Of a stretch of 64,000 nt of DNA, positions 54,897-63,473 are shown piece by piece. The notes beneath the pieces were generated by a model. That model ran no database searches. It had not been told where the DNA came from and saw only the letters and a list, made by a program, of their open reading frames with translations. Location: the NCBI GenBank assembly GCA_900319625.1, contig ONPD01000001.1:310001-374000 (forward strand). Reading direction: 5' to 3'. Positions within the stretch are counted from its first letter, which is position 1. Each line of letters starts with the position of its first letter. The DNA is from an uncultured Treponema sp. (GTDB lineage: Bacteria > Spirochaetota > Spirochaetia > Treponematales > Treponemataceae). The translations under genes were made by a program, and so were the position numbers.

Positions 54897-55045
54897 AACT
54901 GGCTCCCGGTCGCAAAGTGTGATTCAGAACCGCGCAATAATGCGCTACACGCTGATTGTTGCAAAGTAACTATAGAATTGACCGCTCACGCGGTCGCAAC
55001 AATCAGAGTGTTTCTGTATCACACTTTACTCCCTCGCGCCAGGTT
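54897..55045. repeat. 149-bp multi-armed palindrome
   Basis: Nested inverted repeats: outer AACTGGC / GCCAGGTT; AAAGTGTGAT (54914-54923) / ATCACACTTT (55018-55027); CTGATTGTTGC (54952-54962) / GCAACAATCAG (54996-55006); plus two local hairpins, GCGCA/TGCGC (54932-54945) and GACCGC/GCGGTC (54980-54995). It fills the convergent gap between two genes. No T-run, so not a simple bidirectional terminator. Confidence 0.8.
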
Positions 55046-55068
55046 TTCGTAAAGTAATATAGTTACCC

Positions 55069-55674
55069 TTATTTTTGTCCTTCCATCTCTTGTAAGATGC
55101 GTTCAAGCTTGGCGGCGTAGTTGGGGTCCATTGCCCAGGTGCCGGTCAGGCCGAAGATGTCTTCTATGAATTTTGTTTTGTGGACCCAGTTGTAGCGGGG
55201 GTCGACAAGGGCTTTGTTCAGTTTGACTTCTTCGGTGGTGGCGTAGGCCTGCAGGTGCTGGATGTGGGCGCGGACTCCCAGCTGAGGGGTATCAAAACGT
55301 TCGCCGGGGTGCTCGGCATCCATGGCGCCAAGACCGCAGTAATTATGCCATTCTGGCTGAACTAAATTTCCAAAGGTCAGATAGCCGGTTTCAAGGCACA
55401 TCTGGGCAAAGGCTACGTCGGAGTTTATTCCTTCGGCGCGGGCTTCTTCTATATAAATCTTAGCAAATTTTTTAATCTCATTTTTTCGGGCTGACGGATT
55501 GTGCTTTATAAAATAATCTGCCAGCTGATTTTCATTTAACTGGCCTACTGCAAGAATATTGCGGGAAAGTTCCATAGGCTGCTGATAAGAAGACGGAATT
55601 GATTTACAGGAAGCAAAAAAAATTGCCAGTGAAAGAAAGGCAGATAAATAAATAAAAATTTTTGATTTTTTCAT
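55069..55674 (-). CDS. Glucosaminidase-domain lipoprotein
   Basis: 201 residues. The signal peptide ends IFFASCK, a lipobox. The rest is a Bax/FlgJ-like N-acetylglucosaminidase domain: SDVAFAQMCLETGYLTFGN (with the catalytic Glu), NYCGLGAMD and FDTPQLGVRAHIQHLQAYA. It should cut peptidoglycan at the outer face of the inner membrane or under the outer membrane. Free-standing leftward gene, divergent from radC. Confidence 0.88.
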   Translation of the reverse strand: MKKSKIFIYLSAFLSLAIFFASCKSIPSSYQQPMELSRNILAVGQLNENQLADYFIKHNPSARKNEIKKFAKIYIEEARAEGINSDVAFAQMCLETGYLTFGNLVQPEWHNYCGLGAMDAEHPGERFDTPQLGVRAHIQHLQAYATTEEVKLNKALVDPRYNWVHKTKFIEDIFGLTGTWAMDPNYAAKLERILQEMEGQK

Positions 55675-55730
55675 AATTATTTTTCGGATTTTTTGCCGGA
55701 TTTGTTAAATTTTTGCAATTATATATATGT

Positions 55731-56396
55731 ATGAAAGAAATCAAGAAAAAAGACCGGCCGGCGGCGCGGGAAAAGGCTCTGGAATATGGAATGGGCTTTC
55801 CTTATGATGAAGAGCTTTTAATGCTGATTTTAGGCGCCGGGACAAAAGAAATGCCGGTAGAAGTAATGGCAAAAAAGATGATAGAAGTTCTGGATGCAAG
55901 TAACGAAGACCAGGTTGTGGAAAAATTGCTTGGCATGAAGGGTGTAGGTGTGGGGAAAGCTCTGGCGGTGGCGGCGGCACTGGAACTTGGTAAGAGACGT
56001 ACCTGTCATCTTGGAGCCAGAATTGAAAGCCCCTGTGATATCATTCCTTTTGTGCGCAATTATGCTGTTAGTTCAAAAGAACATTTTCTTATGGTGACTC
56101 TGGACGGCGGGCACAAAATCATTCAGATTCATGTGGTCAGTGTGGGAACTCTCAACTGTTCGCTGATTCATCCGCGGGAAGTTTTTGTTGAAGCGATAAA
56201 GGATAAGGCTTCTGCAATGGTTTTGTGCCATAATCATCCGTCGGGTAGCTGCGAGCCTTCAGAGCAGGATATTGAGGCGACACGGGTACTGCTGGAGGCT
56301 TCGGAAATAATGAGGATAGAGATTTTAGACCACGTAATTGTGGGATGTAATTCATATTTCAGTTTTTTGGAGAATGGAGTGTTGTTTGAAGCTTAG
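55731..56396 (+). CDS. radC: RadC/JAB-domain protein
   Basis: 221 residues. N-terminal helix-hairpin-helix region (LGMKGVGVGKALAVAAALEL) and a JAMM/MPN+ metalloprotease-like domain with HNHPSGSCEPSEQD. The role of RadC in repair is doubtful; the family name is kept. The ATG at 55731 fits the family start; an upstream ATG at 55713 lies in an AT-rich stretch. Confidence 0.93.
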   Translation: MKEIKKKDRPAAREKALEYGMGFPYDEELLMLILGAGTKEMPVEVMAKKMIEVLDASNEDQVVEKLLGMKGVGVGKALAVAAALELGKRRTCHLGARIESPCDIIPFVRNYAVSSKEHFLMVTLDGGHKIIQIHVVSVGTLNCSLIHPREVFVEAIKDKASAMVLCHNHPSGSCEPSEQDIEATRVLLEASEIMRIEILDHVIVGCNSYFSFLENGVLFEA

Positions 56397-56416
56397 GATA
56401 GGGGTAAAATAAAGGT

Positions 56417-56731
56417 ATGAAATTTTTTAAGACCCTGATTTTATTTTTTCTTTTCTTTGCGGGCGGAATGCTTTTTGCTCAGGAGACTATAGAGCCTGAA
56501 AAAATGTATGAAATTGAAAATCACAGTACGGTGCTTGAAATTGCTGCCAATGTACCGGATGTAAATGTTTTTTTGAACGAAACTTACCAGGGACGGACAA
56601 ATCTTACGATTTATGATTTGACGCCGGGCTTTTATATTCTGCGTCTTGAAAAGAAGGACTGCGAGCCCCAGGAGCATACGATTTTTGTAAAAGCGCATTA
56701 CGGACAGAGGTATTTTATTCAAATGCGCTGA
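56417..56731 (+). CDS. Small exported PEGA-domain protein
   Basis: 104 residues. Signal peptide with Phe/Leu core ending at MLFAQE, then a PEGA beta domain: PDVNVFLNETYQGRTNL and LTPGFYILRLEKKDCEPQE. PEGA domains are found in envelope proteins, often near proteases and TPR proteins. It lies between radC and the HtrA-like protease, 41 bp before the latter's start. Confidence 0.82.
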   Translation: MKFFKTLILFFLFFAGGMLFAQETIEPEKMYEIENHSTVLEIAANVPDVNVFLNETYQGRTNLTIYDLTPGFYILRLEKKDCEPQEHTIFVKAHYGQRYFIQMR

Positions 56732-56772
56732 ATCTCTTGCCATATTTATTCCTATTTATTAAATTCAGTTAT

Positions 56773-58029
56773 ATGAAATTGTATTCGGGTTCACAAGTTA
56801 TAAAATTCTGCGCTTTGACAGCGATTGTTGTTTGGGGTATTTCGGCTGTCACTGGTGGTTTGGCAAAAAATGAGGCCGCAGCTGCAAAGGTTGAGGCTGA
56901 AGCTGACACTGTTAATGAGAAGATAAATCCCGACTCGGTGGATTCCAGTCTGGAAGGTAGAGAGCAGGGTAATGAGCTGACTGTTGGGCTGGAGCAGAAT
57001 CCGGCGGTAATCATACCTGTTTCTACGACAAGCGCTAACTATACCCAGGACGAGCAGCAGAATATTGGTGTTTATGCTGCCTGCAACGAGGCGGTTGTGA
57101 ACATTAATACTAAGGTGACGAGTTACGACTGGTTTCTGGAGCCTTACGTTCAGGACGGCGGCTCTGGTTCGGGCTCGATTATTGATAAACGCGGCTATAT
57201 TCTGACTAACGTGCACGTGATTCAGGGGGCGACTAAGATTTATGTTTCACTTTTTGACGGCACTCAATATGAGGCGGAGGTGGTTGGTCAGGATCTGGAC
57301 AGCGACCTTGCGGTAATTAAGTTTATGCCGCCAAGCGGAATGGAATTGAAAACGATTTCTTTTGGGGATTCTACGGCGCTGAAGGTTGGGCAGAAGGTTA
57401 TTGCAATCGGAAACCCTTTTGGTATGGAACGTACTATGACGACCGGAATTGTTTCGGGACTGGGACGTCCGATTCAGAATTCCAATAACAGAATTATCCG
57501 CAATATGATTCAGACGGATGCTTCGATAAATCCTGGAAACTCGGGTGGACCTTTGCTGGATACTAACGGGCGCATGATTGGAATCAACACGATGATTATG
57601 TCTTCTTCCGGGTCTTCCAGCGGTGTGGGGTTTGCGGTGCCTTCGGAAACAGCAGTTCGCGTTGTTGCAGATTTGATTAAATACGGAAAAGTGAACCGGG
57701 GAACTATTGCGGCTCGGCTTGTTCAGAATAGCCGTCGTATTGCCCAGTATGCGGGTCTTGATATTGCGACCGGTATGCTTGTTTCGGAAGTTACTAAGGG
57801 CGGAAATGCTGAGGCTGCCGGGCTTAAGGGCGGTACTGAAGCGGCTTACTATGGAAACCGAAGCAGCGTGATTTACCTTGGCGGCGATATTATTACAAAA
57901 ATTGATGATGTTGATGTGAAGACTCTGGCGGATTATTATTCGGCGCTGGAGAGCAAGCGGCCGGGAGACCTGATTACGGTGGTTGTAAGAAGGAACCGCC
58001 GGGATGTGAGTCTGCGCGTTACTTTGTAG
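56773..58029 (+). CDS. HtrA/DegQ-like serine protease with PDZ domain
   Basis: 418 residues from ATG 56773, where an N-terminal membrane segment starts; the ATG at 56737 would put twelve odd residues in front. The trypsin-like domain has the full triad: His in ILTNVHVIQGA, Asp in LDSDLAVIKF, Ser in INPGNSGGPLL. One PDZ domain follows (about 300-418). HtrA proteases degrade or refold damaged envelope proteins. No clear ribosome binding site precedes the start. Confidence 0.9.
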   Translation: MKLYSGSQVIKFCALTAIVVWGISAVTGGLAKNEAAAAKVEAEADTVNEKINPDSVDSSLEGREQGNELTVGLEQNPAVIIPVSTTSANYTQDEQQNIGVYAACNEAVVNINTKVTSYDWFLEPYVQDGGSGSGSIIDKRGYILTNVHVIQGATKIYVSLFDGTQYEAEVVGQDLDSDLAVIKFMPPSGMELKTISFGDSTALKVGQKVIAIGNPFGMERTMTTGIVSGLGRPIQNSNNRIIRNMIQTDASINPGNSGGPLLDTNGRMIGINTMIMSSSGSSSGVGFAVPSETAVRVVADLIKYGKVNRGTIAARLVQNSRRIAQYAGLDIATGMLVSEVTKGGNAEAAGLKGGTEAAYYGNRSSVIYLGGDIITKIDDVDVKTLADYYSALESKRPGDLITVVVRRNRRDVSLRVTL

Positions 58030-58038
58030 GAGTGGCCC

Positions 58039-60036
58039 ATGCGAAGATTTGAAGTTGTTTCGCCTTTTGAGCCCAGCGGGGATCAGGGGCAGGCGATAGA
58101 AAAGCTTTCTGAAGGATTTTTGCGGGGCGATAAGTATCAGACTCTAAAGGGTGTTACAGGCTCTGGAAAAACTTTTACTATGGCAAAAATCATTGAAAAG
58201 GTTCAGCGGCCTACTTTGATTTTGAGCCATAACAAAACGCTTTCTGCCCAGCTTTACCGCGAGTTTAAATCCTTTTTTCCTAACAATGCAGTTGAATATT
58301 TTGTTTCTTATTACGACTACTACCAGCCGGAAGCCTACGTTGCGGCCCGGGATTTATATATAGAAAAAGACTGCGATATCAATAAGGAAATTGACCAGCT
58401 GCGCCTTAGCGCCACCTACAGCCTTATGGAGCGCCGGGATGTAATTGTAGTTGCCACCGTTTCCTGCATTTACGGTCTTGGTATGCCTGATTTATACAAG
58501 GAAATGCGGGTTCACGTGGAAAAAGGCCAGGTTCTGAATACCAAGAAGTTTGCCGAACAGCTGATTTCCCTGCAGTATTCGCGCAATGATGACGTGCTTG
58601 ACCGGGGCAACTTCCGCATTAAGGGGGACGTTATCGAAGTTTTTCCGCCTTATATGGAAACTGACGCCGCCTACCGCATTGAGCTTGACTGGGATGAGGT
58701 TGTAAAAATCCGCCGCTTTGATGTTTTGAACCGCAGCGTTTTGGAAGAGCTTGATGAAACGGTCTTTTATCCTGCAAAGCACTTTGTTGTGCCTCATGAT
58801 AAGCTGCTTGAATCCTGCGACAGAATCCAGAAGGAAATGGAAGAGAGGGTTGAAGAGTTCCGCGCGGCCGGCAAAATGCTGGAAGCTGAGCGCCTTAAGA
58901 CCCGCACGACTTACGATATTGAAATGCTTAAGGAAATGGGAACCTGTCCTGGAATTGAAAATTATTCAGGTCCTATTTCAGGCCGAAGCCGCGGGCAGCC
59001 GCCGGCAACCCTTTTGCACTACTTCCCCGATGATTTTCTCTGTATGATTGATGAGGCTCATGTTTCTGTTCCTCAGATTGGAGCAATGTACGAGGGCGAC
59101 CGCAGCCGCAAGCAGAATCTTATTGATTTTGGTTTCCGCCTGCCGAGTGCCCTTGATAACCGCCCGCTAAAAAAAGAAGAGTTTGATAAAAAAATAAATC
59201 AGGTGATTTATGTTACCGCAACTCCGCGTCCGGAGGAAATCAAGCAGAGCAGCCAAGTTGTTGAACAGCTTATTCGTCCTACAGGTCTTCTTGATCCGGA
59301 AATTGAAGTACGCCCAAGCGAAGGTCAGATGGAAGATATTTACAGGGAAATTAAAGACCGTATTGCCCGGGGTGAGCGTAGTCTTGTCCTGACTCTGACA
59401 AAAAAGATGGCGGAAGATTTAACTGATTATCTTACTGAACTGGATTTGAAGGTAAAATATATTCATTCAGAAATTGACACTTTTGAGCGCGTGGAGATTT
59501 TGAAATCCCTGCGCGAGGGTGAAATTGACGTTCTGATTGGAATTAACCTTTTGAGGGAAGGAATTGACCTGCCGGAAGTTTCTTTTATCGCAATTCTGGA
59601 TGCGGATAAAATCGGATTTTTGCGCTCGGAAACTTCGCTGATTCAGATAATAGGACGTGCGGCTCGAAATGCGGAAGGTAAGGTTGTAATGTATGCTGAC
59701 CACAAGAGCCCTGCCATGGAAGCCGCAATCAAGGAAACTGCCCACCGCCGCGAAGTTCAGATGGCTTACAACAAGGAACACGGAATTACGCCTAAGACAA
59801 TCAAAAAGGCTGTTCAGGATATTCTTGTTCACGAAAAAACTGATGCCGATGAAGATGCCCGCATGAACGTGGAAGTGCTTAAAAAATCTGCCAACCTCTT
59901 TAATCCTGGTGAGCGCAAAAAGCTGATTAAGGCCCTTACAAAGCAGATGAGCGACTGCGCCGACCGCATGGAATACGAGCAGGCCGCAGCGATAAGGGAT
60001 CAGATTAGGGAAATTGAAGCGACTTATGGGAAGTAG
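58039..60036 (+). CDS. uvrB: UvrABC system protein B
   Basis: Damage-verifying helicase of nucleotide excision repair. 665 residues. Walker A GVTGSGKTFTMA, the beta-hairpin YYDYYQPEAYV, DEAH-type box CMIDEAHVSVPQ, helicase motif VI IIGRAARN, and the C-terminal UVR motif MEYEQAAAIRDQI that binds UvrC are all present. TAGGAG precedes the ATG, 9 bp after the protease gene. Confidence 0.98.
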   Translation: MRRFEVVSPFEPSGDQGQAIEKLSEGFLRGDKYQTLKGVTGSGKTFTMAKIIEKVQRPTLILSHNKTLSAQLYREFKSFFPNNAVEYFVSYYDYYQPEAYVAARDLYIEKDCDINKEIDQLRLSATYSLMERRDVIVVATVSCIYGLGMPDLYKEMRVHVEKGQVLNTKKFAEQLISLQYSRNDDVLDRGNFRIKGDVIEVFPPYMETDAAYRIELDWDEVVKIRRFDVLNRSVLEELDETVFYPAKHFVVPHDKLLESCDRIQKEMEERVEEFRAAGKMLEAERLKTRTTYDIEMLKEMGTCPGIENYSGPISGRSRGQPPATLLHYFPDDFLCMIDEAHVSVPQIGAMYEGDRSRKQNLIDFGFRLPSALDNRPLKKEEFDKKINQVIYVTATPRPEEIKQSSQVVEQLIRPTGLLDPEIEVRPSEGQMEDIYREIKDRIARGERSLVLTLTKKMAEDLTDYLTELDLKVKYIHSEIDTFERVEILKSLREGEIDVLIGINLLREGIDLPEVSFIAILDADKIGFLRSETSLIQIIGRAARNAEGKVVMYADHKSPAMEAAIKETAHRREVQMAYNKEHGITPKTIKKAVQDILVHEKTDADEDARMNVEVLKKSANLFNPGERKKLIKALTKQMSDCADRMEYEQAAAIRDQIREIEATYGK

Positions 60037-60075
60037 GAATTCTCAATAACTTGTGTGAATTCTCTGTGCCTGCAG

Positions 60076-60104
60076 TTGACTATTTTGCAAGTTTTTTATA
60101 TATT
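60076..60104 (+). promoter_or_regulatory. Promoter of rpmB
   Basis: TTGACT (60076-60081), 17-bp spacer, TATATT (60099-60104), 51 bp before the start. Confidence 0.65.
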
Positions 60105-60154
60105 TTTTAAACTACTTTTTAATCTGAATATCATAGCGAAGGAAGGTATAAATT

Positions 60155-60385
60155 ATGTCTAGAATGTGTGATGTTTGCGGCAAAGGCGTTATGTCTGGAA
60201 ATAAAGTTAGTAAATCTTATAACCATACACGCAGAACTTGGAGACCTAATCTTCATACTGTAAGAGCTGACCTTGGAAACGGAACTGTTCGTACAATCAA
60301 AGTTTGCATGAACTGCTTGAACGCTGGTTTCATTACAAAGAAAGTAAGAGTTCCAAAAGACGCTCAGGTTGTAGAAAACAAATAG
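60155..60385 (+). CDS. rpmB: 50S ribosomal protein L28
   Basis: 76 residues. MSRMCDVCGKGVMSGNKVS with a Cys pair, SYNHTRRTWRPNLHTVR and a final basic region are the family hallmarks. AAGGAAGG precedes the ATG. Single-gene unit with its own promoter and terminator; rpmG is not beside it. Confidence 0.97.
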   Translation: MSRMCDVCGKGVMSGNKVSKSYNHTRRTWRPNLHTVRADLGNGTVRTIKVCMNCLNAGFITKKVRVPKDAQVVENK

Positions 60386-60412
60386 TTTCAGACTACTATT
60401 ACAAGCGCTTGA

Positions 60413-60447
60413 AAACCGTCCGGGTGGGACGGTTTCTTTTTTTTTTT
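60413..60447 (+). terminator. Terminator of rpmB
   Basis: Perfect AAACCGTCC / GGACGGTTT stem with a five-base loop and eleven T. Confidence 0.92.
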
Positions 60448-60458
60448 ACGCCCCTTAT

Positions 60459-61361
60459 CTATGTTTCAATTTCAAGTTTATCGTACGCCGGCAAAACAGA
60501 CTTGCATTTTTCTAAGCCCGGCACATTGGCAATCTGTTCTTTTATATATGCGGTAATTTCTTCGTGGCTATTCATATGAGTGATGTGGGTCAGCCATACG
60601 TGTTCGGCTCCGATTTTTGCGGCGCACTGCATGGCTTCCAGAATCGTGAAGTGAGTTGAATGTTCTTTTATACGGAGGCCGTCGATTACCAGGTGGACTA
60701 AGCGGCCGGCGGATTTTTTTACAAGTTCTATTGACTGGTCGCTGATGTAGTTGAGGTCGGTGAGGTAGGCGATGGAGTTTTTCTGCAGAGCGGAGGAGTC
60801 ACCTGCGCCGGCCAGAGCCACCTTTTCACTCAGTACCCAGCCTACGCTTGGCAGTGAGCCGTGCATCATAGGCACCGGGGTAATTTCTGTATCCCCAAAG
60901 CTGAAAGTGTCTTCCGGGGCAAAAAGCTGGATTTTGGCTACGCCGCCGCCTTCTTTGTGGGCCCGGAAAATATAATCAAAGCGGTTTTCTACGTCTTTCA
61001 GTGTGTTTGCGTTTGTGTAAATCGGGATGGGCGGTTTGTTCATCTGCTCGATAGCTTTTGGATTTGTAACCGGGTGAGAAAAAGCTGTTGAAAAAATGCG
61101 CAGGTCGTCCAGGCCGTGCAGGTGGTCTGCGTGGGAGTGGGTGAGCAGAAGGGCATCAACTTCTTTTATGTGATTTTCCAGGGCCTGTATGCGGAATTCC
61201 GGGCCGCAGTCAAGCAGGATGTGCTTATTGTCTTTTGTTGTCACGTAGGCTGAGCAGCGGAGGCGCTTATCGTGAGGGTCGCTTGAATTGCAGACCGGGC
61301 AGTCGCAGGCGATTACAGGGATTCCGTGGCTTGTACCGGTGCCTAAAAAAAGAAGTTTCAT
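60459..61361 (-). CDS. MBL-fold metallo-hydrolase (PhnP-like)
   Basis: 300 residues. Beta-lactamase fold with GTGTSHGIPVIACDCPVC, the metal motif THSHADHLHGLDDLR and later His residues (MMHGSLPSVGW, and a C-terminal THITHM). The C-x-C-x-x-C set near the N-terminus and overall plan are like PhnP, a cyclic-ribose phosphodiesterase, but no phosphonate genes are near. Substrate uncertain. Convergent with rpmB. Confidence 0.85.
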   Translation of the reverse strand: MKLLFLGTGTSHGIPVIACDCPVCNSSDPHDKRLRCSAYVTTKDNKHILLDCGPEFRIQALENHIKEVDALLLTHSHADHLHGLDDLRIFSTAFSHPVTNPKAIEQMNKPPIPIYTNANTLKDVENRFDYIFRAHKEGGGVAKIQLFAPEDTFSFGDTEITPVPMMHGSLPSVGWVLSEKVALAGAGDSSALQKNSIAYLTDLNYISDQSIELVKKSAGRLVHLVIDGLRIKEHSTHFTILEAMQCAAKIGAEHVWLTHITHMNSHEEITAYIKEQIANVPGLEKCKSVLPAYDKLEIET

Positions 61362-61421
61362 ATCTTTATTATAGAATGAAAATGTTAAAAAATCATCTTT
61401 AATTATACTTAAACAACTTTA

Positions 61422-61510
61422 TTGACATCAAAACTTGAATTCTATAAACTTATTTAATAGGCGGAAGGCGATGGTGACCGAATTAATACCAGGCGTTCCG
61501 CATTTTTTTT
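61422..61510 (+). promoter_or_regulatory. Promoter and leader attenuator of the liv operon
   Basis: TTGACA (61422-61427) with TATAAA (61443-61448) 15 bp on, or TAAACT 17 bp on. Shortly after the expected start of transcription a two-part hairpin forms: GCGGAA/TTCCGC (61461-61466, 61496-61501) and TGGT/ACCA inside, followed by eight T. Since the gene upstream points away, this is a terminator within the leader of livH. Confidence 0.65.
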
Positions 61511-61540
61511 GTAAAATCGTTTTATTTTTGGAGGATGTCC

Positions 61541-62440
61541 TTGGACGGAGCTTCTATGTTTTTACAGCAGCTTATCAACGGTTTGTCGCTTGGAAGCATT
61601 TATGCGTTGATAGCTCTGGGTTATACGATGGTTTACGGAATTGTAAAACTCATCAACTTTGCACATGGTGATGTAATGATGCTGGGTGCTTATGCCGGCT
61701 ATTTTGTGCTTCGTGCTATGGGAGCAAATGCTCTTGGAATGACCTGCGCTTTTCTTGCTGCTATGATTTTCTGCGGCGCTTTTTCTTTAGTTATTGAACG
61801 TTTTGCTTATCGTCCGCTTCGTAATGCTCCTCGTTTGAACTCCCTTATCACTGCTATTGCGGTTGAACTTATTCTGCAGAACGTTATGCGTGTTCTTCCT
61901 TTTGTTGGACCTAACCCACGCCAGTTCCCGACAATGCCTCTTTTGAATTATTCGCTTGGTCCGGTTTCAATTTCTAACCTTCAGCTGATTGTAATCATTT
62001 TATCAGCAGTTCTGATGGTTTGTCTTAATATTCTTGTAAATTACACTAAAACCGGTAAGGCTATGCGCGCTGTTTCTTATGATATGGGCGCTTCTAGCCT
62101 TATGGGTATCAGCGTAAATAAAACTATTGCAATCACTTTTGTAATCGGTTCGGTTCTTGCAGGTGCTGGTGGTGTTCTTTACGCTACAGCTTATCCTCAG
62201 ATTGATCCTATGATGGGATATATGCCGGGACTTAAGGCCTTTGTTGCGGCCGTTCTTGGCGGAATCGGTTCAATTCCCGGCGCTATGGTTGGCGGTGTAA
62301 TTCTTGGAATTGCTGAAACTTTGACAAAGGGGTTTATTTCCTCTCAGTATGCTGATGCAATTTCTTTTGCAATCCTGATTGTAATTCTTCTTGTAAAACC
62401 AACCGGCTTGTTTGGTTCTAAGAGAACTGTAAAGGTATAA
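61541..62440 (+). CDS. livH: Branched-chain amino acid ABC transporter permease LivH
   Basis: Eight- to nine-segment permease. FLQQLINGLSLGSIYALIAL at the N-terminus and GIGSIPGAMVGGVILGIAE near the C-terminus are typical. About 300 residues. I prefer TTG 61541, which has GGAGG 6 bases upstream; ATG 61535 touches that site directly, and ATG 61556 has a weaker GGAG. Ligand class (Leu, Ile, Val) follows the family; related transporters carry urea or amides. Confidence 0.88.
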   Translation: MDGASMFLQQLINGLSLGSIYALIALGYTMVYGIVKLINFAHGDVMMLGAYAGYFVLRAMGANALGMTCAFLAAMIFCGAFSLVIERFAYRPLRNAPRLNSLITAIAVELILQNVMRVLPFVGPNPRQFPTMPLLNYSLGPVSISNLQLIVIILSAVLMVCLNILVNYTKTGKAMRAVSYDMGASSLMGISVNKTIAITFVIGSVLAGAGGVLYATAYPQIDPMMGYMPGLKAFVAAVLGGIGSIPGAMVGGVILGIAETLTKGFISSQYADAISFAILIVILLVKPTGLFGSKRTVKV

Positions 62441-62450
62441 GGGGGCGGGT

Positions 62451-63473
62451 ATGAAAAATAAGTTTATCATAAGTACAATTATTCTTTCCTGCTTTGTGGC
62501 CTTTGCCCTTATTGTTCCTTCTATCCTCATTAAATTTGAAATTATTGATGCTTATACGGCTCAGATTATCAACCTTGCCGGAATCAATGCGATTATGGCT
62601 TTGAGCGTAAACATCATCTGTGGTATTACAGGTCAGCTTTCGCTTGGTCAGGCCGGATTTATGGCTATCGGATGTTATTCTACGATTATGCTTAATGAGA
62701 TGGCCGGGCTTCCTCTCAGTGTAAGCATTATTATTGCGGCTTTGATTACAGCCTTCTTCGGATTTTTAATCGGCTTTCCGACTTTGAAGCTGGACGGCGA
62801 CTATCTTGCAATCGTAACTCTGGGCTTTGGTGAAATCATCCGTGTAGTTTTAGTAAACCTTAAGGCTCTTACAGGCGGTCCAAACGGTAAGCAGTTTACA
62901 ACTATGATGGCTTTTGACGCTAATCTTGCTTACTTCTGCATTATCGGAACTTTGATTCTGCTGATTGTTTTGATTCAGAACTTTATCCGTTCTACATACG
63001 GACGCGCTATTCTTGCGGTTCGTGATGATGAAATTGCGGCAAACAGCTCCGGTATTCCGATTTTCAAATACAAGATGATTGGTTTCGTTATTGCTTCTTT
63101 TGTTGCGGGAATCGGCGGCGGTCTTTACGTTTCTTTGATTGGTTTTGTAAAACCTGAACAGGCTTCTTTCAACAACTCTATCAACTATCTGATTTACGTT
63201 GTTCTTGGCGGTATGGGTTCTACAACCGGTTCTGTTCTTGCGGCCTTTGTTTTGACTTACCTGCAGGAATTCCTCCGCTTCTTAAAGAACTTCAGACTTT
63301 TGATTTACCCGGTAATTTTGATAATCGTAATGCTTTTCCGCCCTCAGGGATTACTTGGATTCAAAGAGTTCTCTTTTGTTGGATTTGTTGACTGGATTAA
63401 GGCCGGTGGACTTAAAAAAGTTTTTGCAAAGAAAAATGCCTCTTCCGGGGCTAATGAAGGGGGGGCAAACTAA
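62451..63473 (+). CDS. livM: Branched-chain amino acid ABC transporter permease LivM
   Basis: 340 residues, the second permease. NIICGITGQLSLGQAGFMAIG, FPTLKLDGDYLAIVTLGFGE and the ABC-contact loop YGRAILAVRDDEIAANSSGI are diagnostic. It follows livH by 10 bp and overlaps livG (TAATG). Confidence 0.92.
   Translation: MKNKFIISTIILSCFVAFALIVPSILIKFEIIDAYTAQIINLAGINAIMALSVNIICGITGQLSLGQAGFMAIGCYSTIMLNEMAGLPLSVSIIIAALITAFFGFLIGFPTLKLDGDYLAIVTLGFGEIIRVVLVNLKALTGGPNGKQFTTMMAFDANLAYFCIIGTLILLIVLIQNFIRSTYGRAILAVRDDEIAANSSGIPIFKYKMIGFVIASFVAGIGGGLYVSLIGFVKPEQASFNNSINYLIYVVLGGMGSTTGSVLAAFVLTYLQEFLRFLKNFRLLIYPVILIIVMLFRPQGLLGFKEFSFVGFVDWIKAGGLKKVFAKKNASSGANEGGAN

Noticed and set aside
54880..55068. A simple bidirectional terminator between the UMP kinase-like and glucosaminidase genes.
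   Set aside because: The palindrome is too long and branched and lacks T-runs on both strands.
61471..61671. A possible leader peptide rich in Val, Leu and Ile overlapping the liv attenuator, starting at ATG 61471.
   Set aside because: The start lies inside the hairpin and only two bases from GGAAGG, and the frame runs far into livH. Classical attenuation needs the peptide before the terminator. Kept only as a weak idea.
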